64,000 nucleotides of DNA from JABMMZ01 sp040386935 (GTDB lineage: Bacteria; Bacteroidota; Bacteroidia; NS11-12g; UBA955), in assembly GCA_040386935.1 (NCBI GenBank), contig JAZKEQ010000005.1:90628-154627 (forward strand), in the 5' to 3' direction. How positions within the stretch are numbered: the first letter of the stretch is position 1; each line of letters begins with the position of its first letter. A program made the position numbers and the translations under genes. The notes under the pieces were generated by a model. That model did not search any database. It was not told the origin of the DNA and worked only from the letters and a program-made list of their open reading frames with translations. Below are positions 1-8,057 of this stretch, in pieces.

Positions 1-1
1 G

Positions 2-1699
2 GAATTGTCGTTCGAACGCAAAAAAGAAATTGAGCGCATTCTTAGACAGGTAACTGCAGATTTATCGCCTTACAAGCAAAGCATCTGGCAACATGTGCAG
101 CAAACCGTATTTTTAGATGTTACTTATGCCAAGGCTATTTTCTCATCGCGTATCAATGCAACAGAACCTTTAGAGGCCCATAAAAATGAGGACATTCGTT
201 TGGTGAATGCCCGTCATCCACTGTTGTATTTGTTGTTGCAAAAAGACAATAAGCAATTGATGCCCCTTAATTTTCATGTAGATGAAGATTGCAATATGGT
301 GGTAATATCCGGTCCTAATGCAGGTGGTAAAAGTATTGCACTAAAAACCATTGGTCTATTGCAATACATTTACCAGTGCGGTTTGCCTGTTCCTGTAGAT
401 GTGGGTAGTCGTTTGCCGGTATACAATCATTTGTTCATTGATATTGGCGACAATCAGTCCATTGAAAATAATCTGAGCTCCTACAGCAGTCACCTTATGA
501 ACATGAAATACTTTATGCAGGGAGCTGATGCGCATACATTGTATCTCATTGATGAGTTAGGGAATGGTACCGATCCCTCCATAGGAAGCACCATTGCTCA
601 AGCCATTTTAGAGCATTTGCTGAAGAGTAATGCTTTCGGTGTGGTAACGACTCACTTTGGCAATTTAAAAGCTTGGGCAGGCAATACACCAGGTGTACAG
701 AACGCGCGAATGGTATATGATGTAGCCAAATTAGAACCACTCTTTAAATTGGAGCTGGGTAAGCCCGGTAGTTCATTTGCATTAGAAGTAGCAGGAAAAG
801 TAGGTGTGCCTAAACAAATCATTGATAGGGCAAAAAAAATCAACCAATGGAAACAGCACATTGATTTGGAAGAATTGCTTGCAGAGAATGAGAAGAATAA
901 ACTTGCACTAGCCGATGCCAACAAGCGCATGACTGAACGCGAAACAAAACTCGAAAAGCTGATAGACGATTACACTGAATTGAAAGATGGTTTGGCGCAA
1001 AACAAACAAAAGATCCTCAACGAAGCCAAACTAAAAGCCGGTGAGATTGTCACTAACGCCAATCAGAAAATAGAAAAGACCATAAAGGATATTCAACAGA
1101 GCAAAGCCGATAAGGAAAAAACCAAAACGGTGCGCAAAGAGTTGGAAACCTTTAAGGAAGGGTTGAAAGTTGATGCACCTAAAAAAGCTAATCCGCAACC
1201 TGTTCAGGAAATCAAGCCATCACAACCACCTGTTAAAGTTTTACCATTAAAAGAAGGCGATATGGTGAAGCAAAACGATAACAATGTGACAGGCGAAATA
1301 TTGACCGTTAAAGGAAATAAGGCCCATGTACTGTTTGGTATTATGAAAATGTGGGTACCACTTGATGAACTGCAACGCACCACTCGCACAGCCGATAAAA
1401 AAGCCAGCAAACAAATGGCGGTATTCAATGCCCGCTTATACGACAAGCAAACCAACTTTAGCATCGAGCTCGACTTGCGTGGTGTAAGAGGAGAGGAGGC
1501 AATGCTTAAATTGGAGCAATGGTTGGAGGATGCACATCTGTTAGGTCATGGTAATTTGAAGATCGTACACGGACGCGGCTTTGGCATATTGCGCAAGCTC
1601 ATCCACGAACATCTAAAGAAAACCACCTTTGTAAAACACTACGAACATGAGAGTGAACAGTTGGGTGGCGATGGTGTAACATTGATTAGGTTGAAGTGA
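2..1699 (+). CDS. mutS2: MutS2 family ATPase with C-terminal Smr domain (5' truncated by window edge)
   Basis: The reading frame is open from base 2, so the gene starts before the window; about 565 residues are visible and MutS2 proteins are usually near 780-800, so roughly the first 220 residues are missing. Seen: Walker A GPNAGGKS near visible residue 103, Walker B YLIDELGNGTDPS near 180, a Lys/Glu-rich coiled-coil stretch (about 280-380), then a C-terminal Smr domain (last 80 residues) with LDLRG and HGRGFGILR. MutS2 is a cytoplasmic DNA-binding ATPase; known family roles are suppression of homologous recombination and, in Bacillus, rescue of collided ribosomes, with the Smr domain as the nuclease part. 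No terminator is evident; repeats start right after the stop. Confidence 0.95.
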   Translation, partial: ELSFERKKEIERILRQVTADLSPYKQSIWQHVQQTVFLDVTYAKAIFSSRINATEPLEAHKNEDIRLVNARHPLLYLLLQKDNKQLMPLNFHVDEDCNMVVISGPNAGGKSIALKTIGLLQYIYQCGLPVPVDVGSRLPVYNHLFIDIGDNQSIENNLSSYSSHLMNMKYFMQGADAHTLYLIDELGNGTDPSIGSTIAQAILEHLLKSNAFGVVTTHFGNLKAWAGNTPGVQNARMVYDVAKLEPLFKLELGKPGSSFALEVAGKVGVPKQIIDRAKKINQWKQHIDLEELLAENEKNKLALADANKRMTERETKLEKLIDDYTELKDGLAQNKQKILNEAKLKAGEIVTNANQKIEKTIKDIQQSKADKEKTKTVRKELETFKEGLKVDAPKKANPQPVQEIKPSQPPVKVLPLKEGDMVKQNDNNVTGEILTVKGNKAHVLFGIMKMWVPLDELQRTTRTADKKASKQMAVFNARLYDKQTNFSIELDLRGVRGEEAMLKLEQWLEDAHLLGHGNLKIVHGRGFGILRKLIHEHLKKTTFVKHYEHESEQLGGDGVTLIRLK

Positions 1700-1705
1700 T
1701 TAGAT

Positions 1706-2100
1706 AACCACAGTGACTGCAGAGAAAATACAATGCATCGACTGCCGATATTTTATTCAAAAGCAAAATCTTCATTCATGCACTATCCCTTTGTGCCCTC
1801 TGTGTTAAAATAGTAGCATAACCACAGAGACCGCAGAGAAAATACAGCGCAGAGGACACGGAGAGTTTATTCAAAAGAAATAAAATCTTCACCTCAAACT
1901 AAAATTCTTCAGTACCCTTTGTAGTAAAAAATTAACGTTATCATTGCTTTGGCTGAAGATATTTCATAAAAATAATAATCTACATTGATGCTCAAATCCC
2001 TCTGTGTTAAAATAGGAGCATAACCACAGAGACCGCAGAGAAAACACAGCGCAGAGGACACGGAGAGTTTATTCAAAAGAAATAAAATCTTCACCTCAAA
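1706..2100. repeat. Dispersed CACAGAG-type repeats, about 202-bp tandem unit
   Basis: Intergenic array after mutS2. The unit beginning CATAACCACAGAGACCGCAG occurs at 1817 and again at 2019, a period of 202 bp, and a more diverged start (ACCACAGTGACTGCAGAG) is at 1709. Each unit holds a purine-rich CACAGAG-type arm, a TTTATTCAAAAG core and a pyrimidine-rich CCCTCTGTG-type arm, which is roughly the reverse complement of the first arm. Similar CACAGAG/CTCTGTG intergenic repeats occur in many unrelated bacterial genomes (general knowledge). Short ORFs across it look like repeat translation, not genes. The array runs into the assembly gap. Confidence 0.85.
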
Positions 2101-2200
2101 NNNNNNNNNNNNNNNNNNNNNNNNNNNNNNNNNNNNNNNNNNNNNNNNNNNNNNNNNNNNNNNNNNNNNNNNNNNNNNNNNNNNNNNNNNNNNNNNNNNN
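2101..2200. other. Assembly gap (100 N)
   Basis: Exactly 100 undetermined bases separate the two repeat arrays. A fixed 100-N run is a common scaffold placeholder, so the true distance and the number of repeat units between 2100 and 2201 are unknown. Confidence 0.98.
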
Positions 2201-2467
2201 TTCCCCTCAGTGCCCTCTGTGGTAAAAAAAGTAACATTATCAATGCATCGACTGCATATTTTATTCAAAAGAAAAATTTTCATTGATACTCAAATCCCTC
2301 TGTGCTCTTTGTGTGTTTCCCCTCAGTGCCCTCTGTGGTAAAAAAAGTAACATTATCAATGCATCGACTGCATATTTTATTCAAAAGAAAAATCTTCATT
2401 GATACTCAAATCCCTCTGTGCTCTTTGTGTGCTTCCCCTCAGTGTCCTCTGTGGTAAAAAAGCCGTG
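2201..2467. repeat. 116-bp tandem repeat, pyrimidine-rich arm
   Basis: The sequence TTCCCCTCAGTG starts at 2201, 2317 and 2433, giving a strict 116-bp period with two nearly identical full units and a partial third. The units contain CCCTCTGTGGTAAAAAA, AATGCATCGACTGCATATTT, a TTCAAAAGAAAAAT core and CCCTCTGTGCTCTTTGTGTG. The same core and the AATGCATCGACTGC segment are also at 1731, so both arrays belong to one family. The last unit abuts the DUF2200 stop codon and may carry its 3' end signal. Confidence 0.85.
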
Positions 2468-2472
2468 CCGTA

Positions 2473-2826
2473 CTATTGTCTTAAGATTTTCTCCATCTTT
2501 CTACCTTTAGCCAATTCATCTACCAGTTTGTCTAAGTATCTAGCCTTTTGGGTAAGTGGGTTAGTTAATTCCTCCACTCGATAACCGCAGATAACACCTG
2601 TAATGAGTTTGGCGTTAGGATTTAGTTTTGCAGTTTTAAAAAATTCTTCAAAAGTTGATTTTTTAGCAATTTGTTCCTGCAGTTGTTTGTTGTCATAACC
2701 CGTCAGCCATTCAATTACCTGATTCAATTCTTCTTTGGTCCTGCCTTTCTTTTCAATTTTTATTAAATAGAGCGGATACACCGTTGCGAATGTCATCTCC
2801 GCTATGCGTTCATCGTGTGACTTCAT
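2473..2826 (-). CDS. DUF2200 family protein
   Basis: A 117-residue protein that begins MKSHDERIAEMTFATVYPLY and ends ARYLDKLVDELAKGRKMEKI, both of which I recognise as conserved parts of the DUF2200 (COG4898) family; the length is normal for the family. No signal peptide or membrane segment is visible and no catalytic motif is known to me; the function is unknown. It is a lone gene flanked on both sides by the CACAGAG-type repeats: its stop is only 6 bp from the tandem array. A possible -7 box TATTTTTG lies on the minus strand at 2898-2891, leaving a leader of about 60 nt. The isolated position inside repeats fits an accessory gene. Confidence 0.85.
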   Translation of the reverse strand: MKSHDERIAEMTFATVYPLYLIKIEKKGRTKEELNQVIEWLTGYDNKQLQEQIAKKSTFEEFFKTAKLNPNAKLITGVICGYRVEELTNPLTQKARYLDKLVDELAKGRKMEKILRQ

Positions 2827-2909
2827 GATTTGTTAGATTAAGGTAAAATAAAAAGCGTTTATAGAAATAATTGCCCGGCTTTTACCAATACAAAAATAAA
2901 GAAATATAA

Positions 2910-3170
2910 TATATCTCCATGCCCTCTGTGTGGTTCTAACTCTATGCTCTCTGAGGTAAAAATGAAACATAACCACAGAGACCGCAAAGGAAATACATCA
3001 CTGAGAACACAGAGAGTTAATTCAAAGCGACAAAATAATCTTTCAAATTAAACCTTTGAATATTTTAAGTATAAAAGGATAAAGATTGATAATGGATATA
3101 ATTCTTAAACATATTGCAATCCCTCCGTGTTCTCTGTGTGCTTCCATCTCTGTGGTAAAGACCACCCAGT
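2910..3170. repeat. Diverged copy of the CACAGAG-type repeat with inverted arms
   Basis: A third, more diverged copy between DUF2200 and the TPR gene. The left arm (2972-3017) begins ACCACAGAGACCGC and the right arm (3121-3156) ends CATCTCTGTGGT; the arms are imperfect inverted repeats about 100 bp apart. A further pyrimidine arm lies at 2917-2955. The whole 2827-3192 stretch has no gene. Confidence 0.75.
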
Positions 3171-3192
3171 CAAATGTCATTCATTCTAAAAA

Positions 3193-4488
3193 TTATTTGA
3201 TTAATGAATCATTGTACTCATTAAGTTCCACTGACTTTTCGAAATATAATTTTGCTTGATCTTCATTGCCCATTTTTAAGTGGGTATGCCCGAGATAGAA
3301 ATTGATTAATTCTGTCTTAGGGTTTAATAATAGAGCTTTTTCAAAGTAATCAAGTGCTTTTGTGAAATTTTCAACCTTTAAATAATAGGCTCCCATATTC
3401 CTAATCATTGTATAATTTTGAGGATCCATTTGAAAGGCACTATGGATATCTGTAAAGGCATTTTCAATATTGCCAAGCTGAAGATTACAATAGCCCCTGT
3501 CTGTAAAAGAAATAGGCCAGTAATGGTCGATTTCAATTGCCTTGGTTAATTGTATTATAGCTTCATCATATTTTTTTTGCTGAATGAGAGAGTAGCCAAT
3601 AGTATTGTAAGAATACCTGTCTTTTGGAATTTTTTTAAGGCGTAGATAGGCAGCTTCTATAACAGCATCGTGATTTCCTTTTAAAAGGTTATTCTCTATT
3701 TTACAGGTTATATCATAAATTATTTCACTTTCTGCTAAGCGATCCTCAGTTAATTCTGTGTCATCTGTGTTGATTAAAAATTCACAATCCTGCCTGAACA
3801 AGAATTTAGTGTTATCGTTAAGAAAATCTATATAGTTGCGGTAGTCCCTACCTGTAATATAGCATATCAGTGCACTACTATAGCTGATGACAGGTTCTGA
3901 AAGATAACCAATACGTTTAACCCAATAAGATCCTTTACTTTCACAAGTGTTGGCTATAAAAATTCCAAATCCAAAATAAATAGAGGCGAGATCAGTGATG
4001 GCCTCCAAGTTTAAGTCTTGTTGAGTTATATATTCACCACCAATCAATTTAACTTGGACCAGTTCATGGACAATAACAGCAACTAATAGTTCTGGATCTT
4101 TTAAATTTGATTTGGCTAATTGGATTTGAAATTGCTTTTCATTTCTTGAGTCTAGTACAACAATTTCACTTACTTCTTCATGTATCGTTCCTAGAGGCAT
4201 CCAATTTGTCCATTGTTTTGAAAAAATATCGTCAAAAAACTTTACAATAATTGTATTTGAATCTACTTCCAGGTGTTTGCAAAGTTTCTCAAATAATTTT
4301 TGAAATTGTTCAAGGTCATTCAAGTCAGAATAAGGAAATTGTTTTGGGGTTGGTAAAATAAAAGGCAATTTTTTTAAACCGTCCATTCCAAATGATTCAA
4401 TGAGCCAAATCATCACTTGTTCAACCCATTCTTTATCTTCAGGGGTAACAGTAGGTTTATCTGATTTATTTTTGAATAGACCGAACAT
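3193..4488 (-). CDS. TPR protein with N-terminal degenerate HExxH-like domain
   Basis: 431 residues, no signal peptide. Residues 1-260 form a domain I cannot name. At 141-145 it reads HELVQ, followed by EAITDLASIYFGFGIF (about 162-177). That layout resembles soluble metallopeptidase-like proteins with HELAH plus a downstream acidic residue in 'LTDL', but here the second His is Gln, so zinc-dependent catalysis is doubtful. Residues 265-425 form four or five tetratricopeptide repeats (for example YNTIGYSLIQQKKYDEAI and INFYLGHTHLKMGNEDQA), which normally mediate protein-protein contacts. It has its own promoter (TTTG-N20-TACATTTG, 4530-4499) with the -7 box 10 nt before the ATG. It is monocistronic. 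Confidence 0.75.
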   Translation of the reverse strand: MFGLFKNKSDKPTVTPEDKEWVEQVMIWLIESFGMDGLKKLPFILPTPKQFPYSDLNDLEQFQKLFEKLCKHLEVDSNTIIVKFFDDIFSKQWTNWMPLGTIHEEVSEIVVLDSRNEKQFQIQLAKSNLKDPELLVAVIVHELVQVKLIGGEYITQQDLNLEAITDLASIYFGFGIFIANTCESKGSYWVKRIGYLSEPVISYSSALICYITGRDYRNYIDFLNDNTKFLFRQDCEFLINTDDTELTEDRLAESEIIYDITCKIENNLLKGNHDAVIEAAYLRLKKIPKDRYSYNTIGYSLIQQKKYDEAIIQLTKAIEIDHYWPISFTDRGYCNLQLGNIENAFTDIHSAFQMDPQNYTMIRNMGAYYLKVENFTKALDYFEKALLLNPKTELINFYLGHTHLKMGNEDQAKLYFEKSVELNEYNDSLIK

Positions 4489-4498
4489 ATTGTTTTTT

Positions 4499-4530
4499 CA
4501 AATGTATTGATTGCAATTTAGAACTGCAAA
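4499..4530 (-). promoter_or_regulatory. Promoter of the TPR gene
   Basis: Minus strand: TTTG (4530-4527), 20-nt spacer, TACATTTG (4506-4499), matching the Bacteroidota consensus TTTG/TTG-N17-23-TAnnTTTG. Transcription should begin near 4493, only a few bases before the ATG at 4488. Confidence 0.6.
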
Positions 4531-4534
4531 TACA

Positions 4535-4570
4535 AATAAAAAAGGCACAACCTTTTACAGTTGCACCTTT
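4535..4570 (-). terminator. Rho-independent terminator after the double-SRPBCC gene
   Basis: Stem arms AAAGGCACAAC (4541-4551) and GTTGCACCTTT (4560-4570); read on the minus strand all 11 positions pair if two G-U pairs are allowed. The stem is followed by a U-run from 4540 down to 4535. It lies 34 bp after the stop of the minus-strand gene ending at 4605. Confidence 0.7.
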
Positions 4571-4604
4571 CCTATATTATGTAGTAGAGAGCAATTATGG
4601 GTAT

Positions 4605-5519
4605 TTACCCAAATACATTCACACCTTTACCTGTGTTTATAAAGCTGAATAAACTTTCCTGAACAAGCTGACCCCAGGCCCATGAACAATCCCCATAACA
4701 TTGGAACTGCGGCACTAAGCCATTGTGGGTGAAGCACACTTGTGTTTGATTGTTGACTTCACTTATTTCGAAAATAATTTTTGTACCGGTCCATTCGCTT
4801 TTGTCATCAAATGAACTCAAGTTACTATCGGTTACCAGCCATACAATTTTTTCATTAGTTACTAATTCTATTACTTGTTGTTTTGAATAATGGATATCAT
4901 TCATGCGATAAGAAAATTCATCATTCAATTGTGTTGAATTGCCGATAATTTCACCTTGCCACCAGCCACTGATATTATTGATGGCATTGAATACTTCAGT
5001 CGCAGTTTTGTCAACTGTAATTGATGTTGTAAAATTAGTAGCTGTCAGTTTTTTTTCATTTTCTGTTCTTGGTGAGCCATTCGCATTCGGCATGCCCTTA
5101 CCTGTTGCAATAAGGCTGTAAAGGCTATTATGCAGGTAGTTGCTCCAGGCATCTTTGCAAATGTTGAAACACTCATACTCGGGTACTAAACCTTTGTGAA
5201 CGAAATGCACCTGGGTTTTGTTGTCGCTTTCTGAAATTTCAAAGTGAACAGTTGTGCCGGTCCATTCAGTTTCATCTTCTGTAAACTTAAAGTAGTTTTC
5301 CAATATTTTCCATACCACTCTTTTGTTGGGTATTACTTCTATCAGCTGAACTTTACAGCGGTGAACATCCTCGAAATGGTATTCAAAAATATCGTTAATT
5401 TTTGCAGTGCCGCCTTCTATTTCCTCCGACCACCATCCGCGTACATTTGTTATGGCATTAAAGGTAGCTTCCGGTGATTGGTCGACTGTGATGCTGGTAC
5501 TAAAATCTGTTGTCGTCAT
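4605..5519 (-). CDS. Double SRPBCC (AHSA1-like) domain protein
   Basis: 304 residues made of two consecutive START/SRPBCC domains of about 145 residues. Shared landmarks in each half: F(S/T)TSITVD, FNAI(T/N)N(V/I)xGWW, N(E/K)(K/R)(V/I)VW, EWTGT, FEIS, GLVP, C, and S(L/F)..(I)xTGKG. Close to half of the aligned positions agree, so this is an internal duplication that has since diverged. AHSA1-like domains form a deep hydrophobic pocket and are usually about 140 residues as single domains; substrate unknown. The start at 5519 is preceded by AAAAAACAGT, the same leader as the SRPBCC gene at 9913. It follows the DinB gene by 27 bp and is probably its operon partner. Confidence 0.85.
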   Translation of the reverse strand: MTTTDFSTSITVDQSPEATFNAITNVRGWWSEEIEGGTAKINDIFEYHFEDVHRCKVQLIEVIPNKRVVWKILENYFKFTEDETEWTGTTVHFEISESDNKTQVHFVHKGLVPEYECFNICKDAWSNYLHNSLYSLIATGKGMPNANGSPRTENEKKLTATNFTTSITVDKTATEVFNAINNISGWWQGEIIGNSTQLNDEFSYRMNDIHYSKQQVIELVTNEKIVWLVTDSNLSSFDDKSEWTGTKIIFEISEVNNQTQVCFTHNGLVPQFQCYGDCSWAWGQLVQESLFSFINTGKGVNVFG

Positions 5520-5546
5520 ACTGTTTTTTGTTTAATTTGGAAAATA

Positions 5547-6050
5547 TTATTTGAGTAATACCAATTGACCGGTGTGATAAGACAGGTGAGTACATCTTGT
5601 AAGCAGGATGTTTAACTTGTTGCGATGCGGTTCTTTTTCAAAGTCTTCAGCAGAAACAGCCGTGTGTTTTTCGAACCATTGATCATTAGTCAAGCTTTCT
5701 ATCTTTTGATTAAATACTTCTTTGTGCTTGCTCCATTGCGCTCTCAATGTTTGGGCTGAAGGCAATTCGCTAACAGCTTTATCAGGTGATTTAATGAAAG
5801 GGTGATTGAGTTCCGGATATAATTTTTCGCCCAAGTCTAATAGAACGATCATATCGTCATGCACTGCTGTCAAATGACCTAAAAGATAAAGGCCTCTGTT
5901 TTTACCTGGTGCAATTTCTTTTTGCAATTGTTCGTCAGTAAGGTTATCGAGTATGGTGTCCCAGTTTTTTAATACGCCATACCATCGGTCTACGACCATT
6001 TTAACCATTGTTTGATTATTATTTTGATTGTTGGATTGTGAGTTATTCAT
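5547..6050 (-). CDS. DinB-like (YfiT/DinB_2) four-helix protein
   Basis: 167 residues with the DinB-fold pattern: a first His in YLLGHLTAVHDD (about 78-84) and a C-terminal HLSYHTGQLVLL, giving the usual three-His metal site. Members are putative metal-dependent thiol transferases or hydrolases; the substrate is not inferable. The first 14 residues are Asn/Gln-rich (MNNSQSNNQNNNQT). A -7 box TACATTTG (6062-6055) sits only 4 nt before ATG 6050, so either the mRNA is leaderless or translation starts at the internal ATG 6008 (MVKMVVDRW), which would remove the Asn-rich part. First gene of a two-gene operon with the double-SRPBCC gene, divergent from the GlxA-type regulator. Confidence 0.85.
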   Translation of the reverse strand: MNNSQSNNQNNNQTMVKMVVDRWYGVLKNWDTILDNLTDEQLQKEIAPGKNRGLYLLGHLTAVHDDMIVLLDLGEKLYPELNHPFIKSPDKAVSELPSAQTLRAQWSKHKEVFNQKIESLTNDQWFEKHTAVSAEDFEKEPHRNKLNILLTRCTHLSYHTGQLVLLK

Positions 6051-6132
6051 GGTACAAATGTATTGTCTAAATAACGTGTTATAGGGGTGTGAAATAGACT
6101 TTATGGCGGGTTGATTTGGACATTGTAAAATG

Positions 6133-6140
6133 GTATCTTT
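6133..6140 (+). promoter_or_regulatory. -7 box of the GlxA-type regulator
   Basis: TATCTTTG matches TAnnTTTG and ends 8 nt before ATG 6149, so transcription should begin at or next to the start codon. This supports ATG 6149 over the in-frame TTG at 6116, which is upstream of the box. No clear -33 element was seen. Confidence 0.5.
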
Positions 6141-6148
6141 GCCTCATC

Positions 6149-7138
6149 ATGCAGCAACATCTTACCATAATAGTACCCGAAGGGCTTAATAACTTGAGCA
6201 GTATAGTTGGTGCTTACAAAATATTTAAAAGAGCCAATATGTATTGGAAACAATTGGGGTATGGTGAATTATTTGATATTCAACTCGCGGGGATTTCTGA
6301 AAAAGTAGAGTTTCACGAAGGCTTATTTTCTGTAAAACCACATACCCATATTTCTGCAATACATAAAACCAATCTCATCATCATTCCATCATTGAATCAC
6401 AATTATGAAAAGTCATTGAAGGATAATAAAGTGATTGTTGAATGGATTGAGCAGCAATATAAAGAAGGCGCAGAGGTAGCGAGTATTTGCACCGGTGCTT
6501 TTTTATTGGCTGCTACAGGGTTGCTCGATGGTAAAAGTTGTTCTACGCATTGGTCGGCCACCAATGATTTCAGATACATGTTTCCAAAAGTAAAGCTTCA
6601 AGCTGATCAGTTAATTACAGATGAGAATGGCATTTATACCAATGGGGGTGCTTATTCATTTCTGAATCTGATGCTCTATCTGGTAGAGAAATATTACGAC
6701 AGACAAACAGCCATCATGTGCTCCAAGGTATTTCAAATTGAAATGGACAGACATACACAATCCGAATTTTCAATCTTCACAGGTCAGAAGGCGCATGGCG
6801 ATGAAGTGGTAATAAAGGCACAAGAGTTTATTGAAAATAATATTCAGGAAAAGATATCTGTCGATCAATTGTCTTCTATGCTCTCTGTGGGTCGCAGGAC
6901 ATTCGACCGCAGATTTATAAAAGCCACGGGAAATACACCTGTTGAATATGCACAAAGGGTAAAAGTTGAATCGGCCAAAAAATCGTTTGAAACCAGTCGT
7001 AAAAATATCAATGAAGTGATGTACGAAGTGGGCTATTCAGATGTCAAGGCTTTTCGCGAAGTATTCCGGAAAATCACAGGTATGTCACCGCTTGAGTATA
7101 GAGGGAAATACAATAAGGAGATAGGGGTGAGGAAATAG
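6149..7138 (+). CDS. GlxA family transcriptional regulator (DJ-1/PfpI + AraC)
   Basis: 329 residues. Residues 1-190 form a DJ-1/PfpI-like domain (starts MQQHLTIIVPEG; SICTGAFLLAATGLLDGK with the nucleophile-elbow Cys; STHW). Residues 220-325 are an AraC-type double helix-turn-helix (VDQLSSMLSVGRRTFDRRF; NEVMYEVGYSDVKAFREVF; MSPLEYR). GlxA-type regulators sense small molecules and usually activate neighbouring operons. The DinB/double-SRPBCC operon is divergent, with starts 98 bp apart, and is the obvious target candidate. The first ATG was preferred because the TATCTTTG box lies before it. Confidence 0.92.
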   Translation: MQQHLTIIVPEGLNNLSSIVGAYKIFKRANMYWKQLGYGELFDIQLAGISEKVEFHEGLFSVKPHTHISAIHKTNLIIIPSLNHNYEKSLKDNKVIVEWIEQQYKEGAEVASICTGAFLLAATGLLDGKSCSTHWSATNDFRYMFPKVKLQADQLITDENGIYTNGGAYSFLNLMLYLVEKYYDRQTAIMCSKVFQIEMDRHTQSEFSIFTGQKAHGDEVVIKAQEFIENNIQEKISVDQLSSMLSVGRRTFDRRFIKATGNTPVEYAQRVKVESAKKSFETSRKNINEVMYEVGYSDVKAFREVFRKITGMSPLEYRGKYNKEIGVRK

Positions 7139-7222
7139 TGGTGAGTGAAATTGGCATTATCCGTTAATCAATCTCAATGTCTCAGAATTAATTGGAACCA
7201 TCCAACTCAAATCATTTAACTA

Positions 7223-7867
7223 TCAAGTTATTTGTGCTTTTTTTACCCCATATACCCTCGACCATCTAATAATTAAAGGTACTAAAAGGGCAGTTGGTAA
7301 AAGCCAGGCAATAAGTCCCGGTAAATAGGTGTTATTGACCACAAGAAATGCTGTAGCAGAAGCAATATAGCTTCCCATCATTCTTTGGATATGGGTAGTT
7401 TGCCAATAGTTTTTAATATTCGAGCGACCTTTAAAATTGATGTAATCCTGATAAACAAAGATTAAACTGATGCCGCCAAAAACTATTAATACCCAACCTA
7501 ATGCACTCGACTTTATTATATAATAGCTACCCAAACTGATAAAAGCCAAACCAAAAATCAACATAATACATGTGATGAACCAATCAATTATTGAAATAGC
7601 GTCTTGTTGTTTTTTATTTAAGTACCGCTTGCCTGTAATTAGCATGTAGGCGGTAAAGATGCCGATGATAAACAAAAAGAAACTCGGGTGTAAATACGAA
7701 AGAAGTAAAGCTAATACAGCTGCCGAAAGCATGCTGTAATAATATATCTTGCCAATGCGTTTGTGAATTGCATTCCCTTTTTTGGTAAGTAAAATATATA
7801 AGCCCAATAACAGACTACAACTGCCGCCAATAATATGTAAGATTAATAAAATATTGAATAAAGTCAT
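7223..7867 (-). CDS. DUF2306-like polytopic membrane protein
   Basis: 214 residues with about six or seven hydrophobic helices. The N-terminus HIIGGSCSLLLGLYILLTKK followed by HKRIGKIYYYSM resembles the HI..G..AL..G...L..KG...HR..G..Y pattern of DUF2306 (COG5395) inner-membrane proteins; a conserved HIQRMMGSYIA lies near residue 165. Function unknown in this family. It has its own promoter (TTTG-N20-TACATTTG, 7925-7894) and a leader of about 20 nt. No operon partner. Confidence 0.65.
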   Translation of the reverse strand: MTLFNILLILHIIGGSCSLLLGLYILLTKKGNAIHKRIGKIYYYSMLSAAVLALLLSYLHPSFFLFIIGIFTAYMLITGKRYLNKKQQDAISIIDWFITCIMLIFGLAFISLGSYYIIKSSALGWVLIVFGGISLIFVYQDYINFKGRSNIKNYWQTTHIQRMMGSYIASATAFLVVNNTYLPGLIAWLLPTALLVPLIIRWSRVYGVKKAQIT

Positions 7868-7893
7868 AAACAGATTGATATATTCCTGTTATT

Positions 7894-7925
7894 CAAATGT
7901 AGTCGTCTCAATTCAAATGGCCAAA
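7894..7925 (-). promoter_or_regulatory. Promoter of the DUF2306-like gene
   Basis: Minus strand: TTTG (7925-7922), 20-nt spacer, TACATTTG (7901-7894). Expected transcription start near 7888, about 20 nt before ATG 7867. Confidence 0.55.
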
Positions 7926-8057
7926 TGTAGTGAATGTGAAAATTAGTTAGGAAGAAGTCAAAGTGATTATAAGGAAACCAATCCTGAAGTACTGTAACAA
8001 ATGCCATTCATACTGATCACAATTATCAAATTATTAAATTACCATATCATCAAATTA

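Noticed and set aside
1909..2283. Minus-strand ORF crossing the N gap and the repeats
   Set aside because: It translates repeat DNA (the typical FTTEGTEG-like peptide of CACAGAG repeats) and includes undetermined bases; not a gene.
1706..2467. CRISPR array
   Set aside because: Period and unit length vary (116, 202 bp), there are no unique spacers between short direct repeats, and no cas genes are near.
2399..2584. 61-residue plus-strand ORF starting in the repeat
   Set aside because: It is the antisense of the end of DUF2200 plus repeat sequence (LCALCVLPLSVLCG-like); no independent support.
6116..6148. TTG start of the GlxA-type regulator at 6116
   Set aside because: The codons 6116-6148 contain the -7 box TATCTTTG, so they should not be transcribed; ATG 6149 fits the family start.
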